From: Pseudomonas syringae
GTDB taxonomy: Bacteria > Pseudomonadota > Gammaproteobacteria > Pseudomonadales > Pseudomonadaceae
Direction of reading: 5' to 3'
Assembly (NCBI RefSeq): GCF_021605415.1
Contig: NZ_WKEQ01000044.1
Location: 1 to 42,901 of the forward strand
Length of the DNA stretch: 42,901 nt
The notes under the pieces are model-generated. The model did not search any database. It worked only from the letters and a program-made list of their open reading frames with translations, and was not told where the DNA came from. Below are positions 42,801-42,901 of the stretch, piece after piece (the first letter of the stretch is position 1; the number at the start of each line of letters is the position of its first letter). Made by a program: the position numbers and the translations under genes.

Positions 42801-42901
42801 GCGCAGTGTGTTCTTCGGGCCGATGGCGGTGGCGATCATGGGCGGGCTGATTGTGGCGACGGCGTTAACGCTTTTGTTTCTGCCGGCGTTGTATGCGGCC
42901 T
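39859..42901 (+). CDS. mexK: RND efflux permease (MexK-like), cut by right edge
   Basis: The open frame starts at ATG 39859, six bases after the adaptor stop, and runs 1014 codons to the right edge; the family's usual length is about 1025, so only the last residues are missing. TM1 is near residues 13-30, a large periplasmic loop follows, and the proton-relay aspartates D402-D403 lie in LGLLVDDAIIAVE. The second half repeats the topology (SVNAGVPMFIVVVLTLLMLQ). It is an inner-membrane drug/proton antiporter working with the adaptor. The starting NLSEWALRNRQIVLF style is shared with MexK/TriC-type pumps. Confidence 0.82.
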   Translation, partial: MRFNLSEWALRNRQIVLFLMLLLAIVGALSYTKLGQSEDPPFTFKAMVIQTRWPGATAEEVSRQVTERIEKKLMETGEYERIVSFSRPGESQVTFIARDSMHSVQIPELWYQVRKKVSDIRQTLPPGIQGPFFNDEFGTTFGNIYALTGDGFDYAVLKDYADRIQIQLQRVKDIGKVDLLGLQDEKIWVELSNVKLATLGLPLAAVQQALEEQNAVSTAGFFETGSERLQLRVSGNFQTVDEIKNFPVRVGDRTFRISDVADVRRGFNDPPAPRMRFMAEDAIGLAVAMKDGGDILVLGKALEVEFARIQKNLPAGMQLRKVSDQPAAVKTGVGEFVQVLVEALAIVLLVSFFSLGVRTGMVVALAIPLVLAMTFACMYYFGIGLHKISLGALVLALGLLVDDAIIAVEMMAIKMEQGFDRIKAASFAWTSTAFPMLTGTLITAAGFLPIATAQSGTGEYTRSIFQVVTIALLASWVAAVVFVPYLGEKLLPDLAKIHAAKHGSTDGKTDPYGTPFYQRVRRVVEWCVRRRKTVIVLTVLLFVGSVALFRFVPQQFFPASGRLELMVDLKLAEGASLSNTAAEVKRLEALLKDHAGIDNYVAYVGTGSPRFYLPLDQQLPAASFAQFVVLAKTIEERETLRAWLIDTLNEQFPALRSRVTRLENGPPVGYPVQFRVTGEHIEEVRALARKVAAKVRENPHVVNVHLDWEEPSKVVYLNIDQDRARALGVSTASLARFLQSSLTGSSVSQYREDNELIEILLRGTVHERTELSLLSSLAVPTDNGRSVALSQIATLEYGFEEGIIWHRNRLPNVTVRADIYGKEQPASLVKQIMPTLDPIRAELPDGYLLDVGGTVEDSERGQKSVNAGVPMFIVVVLTLLMLQLRSFSRTAMVFLTAPLGLIGVTLFLLVFRQPFGFVAMLGTIALSGMIMRNSVILVDQIEQDILAGLRPWQAIIEATVRRFRPIVLTALAAVLAMIPLSRSVFFGPMAVAIMGGLIVATALTLLFLPALYAA

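Overview
The window is a chromosomal segment of a Pseudomonas of the fluorescens group. The evidence is the complete Wsp surface-sensing operon followed by prfB and lysS, the lptF/ppc/adk/tsaB block, rsmJ and a MexJK-type pump in the order I recall from P. aeruginosa PAO1, high-GC codon usage, and several REP elements typical of fluorescens-group genomes. All functional calls come from reading the translations; no database search was run.

Bases 1-10971 (minus strand) are an orphan type VI secretion island: hcp, vgrG, a DUF4123 adaptor, a 1600-residue Rhs effector with an HNH/EndoVII-type nuclease tip, and its immunity gene. Downstream of the effector the DNA becomes AT-rich and holds spare or decayed immunity and toxin pieces: a second Imm50-like paralogue, a CdiI-like gene with a 9-A homopolymer frameshift, broken DUF2247-like and unidentified reading frames, a possible toxin tail, and an immunity-like gene running off the left edge. 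This looks like a record of successive toxin-tip replacements.

Bases 10972-11391 form the divergent control region between hcp and wspA. On the hcp side there is a sigma-54-like -24/-12 element. Three copies of the dyad TGCGCAA-N4-TTGCGCA lie about 90-225 bases further upstream, two of them fused into a perfect 42-base palindrome. This fits an enhancer for a sigma-54 activator and is the most interesting candidate regulatory system in the window.

Bases 11392-19834 are wspABCDEFR, with overlapping starts and stops except before wspR: receptor, two CheW-type couplers, methyltransferase, hybrid histidine kinase, methylesterase and the GGEEF diguanylate cyclase that makes c-di-GMP. Bases 20025-22734 hold prfB (with its programmed +1 frameshift) and lysS. 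Bases 22837-26896 hold a TetR regulator, a lipoprotein, a DUF1704 putative metallopeptidase, a lipoprotein alpha/beta hydrolase and a small membrane protein. On the minus strand, a DUF4398 lipoprotein and lptF follow a good AlgU-type promoter, with a small RHH-like protein further right. Bases 29153-36433 hold ppc, adk, tsaB, a small conserved protein, a DUF72 protein, a PEP-mutase/isocitrate-lyase family enzyme and an extensin-like protein. A duplicated-motif orphan protein is convergent to these. Then come rsmJ, a divergent TetR repressor and a MexJK-type RND pump that runs off the right edge.

REP or other inverted repeats sit in many intergenic gaps (19846, 21157, 23562, 25507, 28489, 33497, 37934). 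No tRNA, rRNA, CRISPR array, insertion sequence or integrase was seen.
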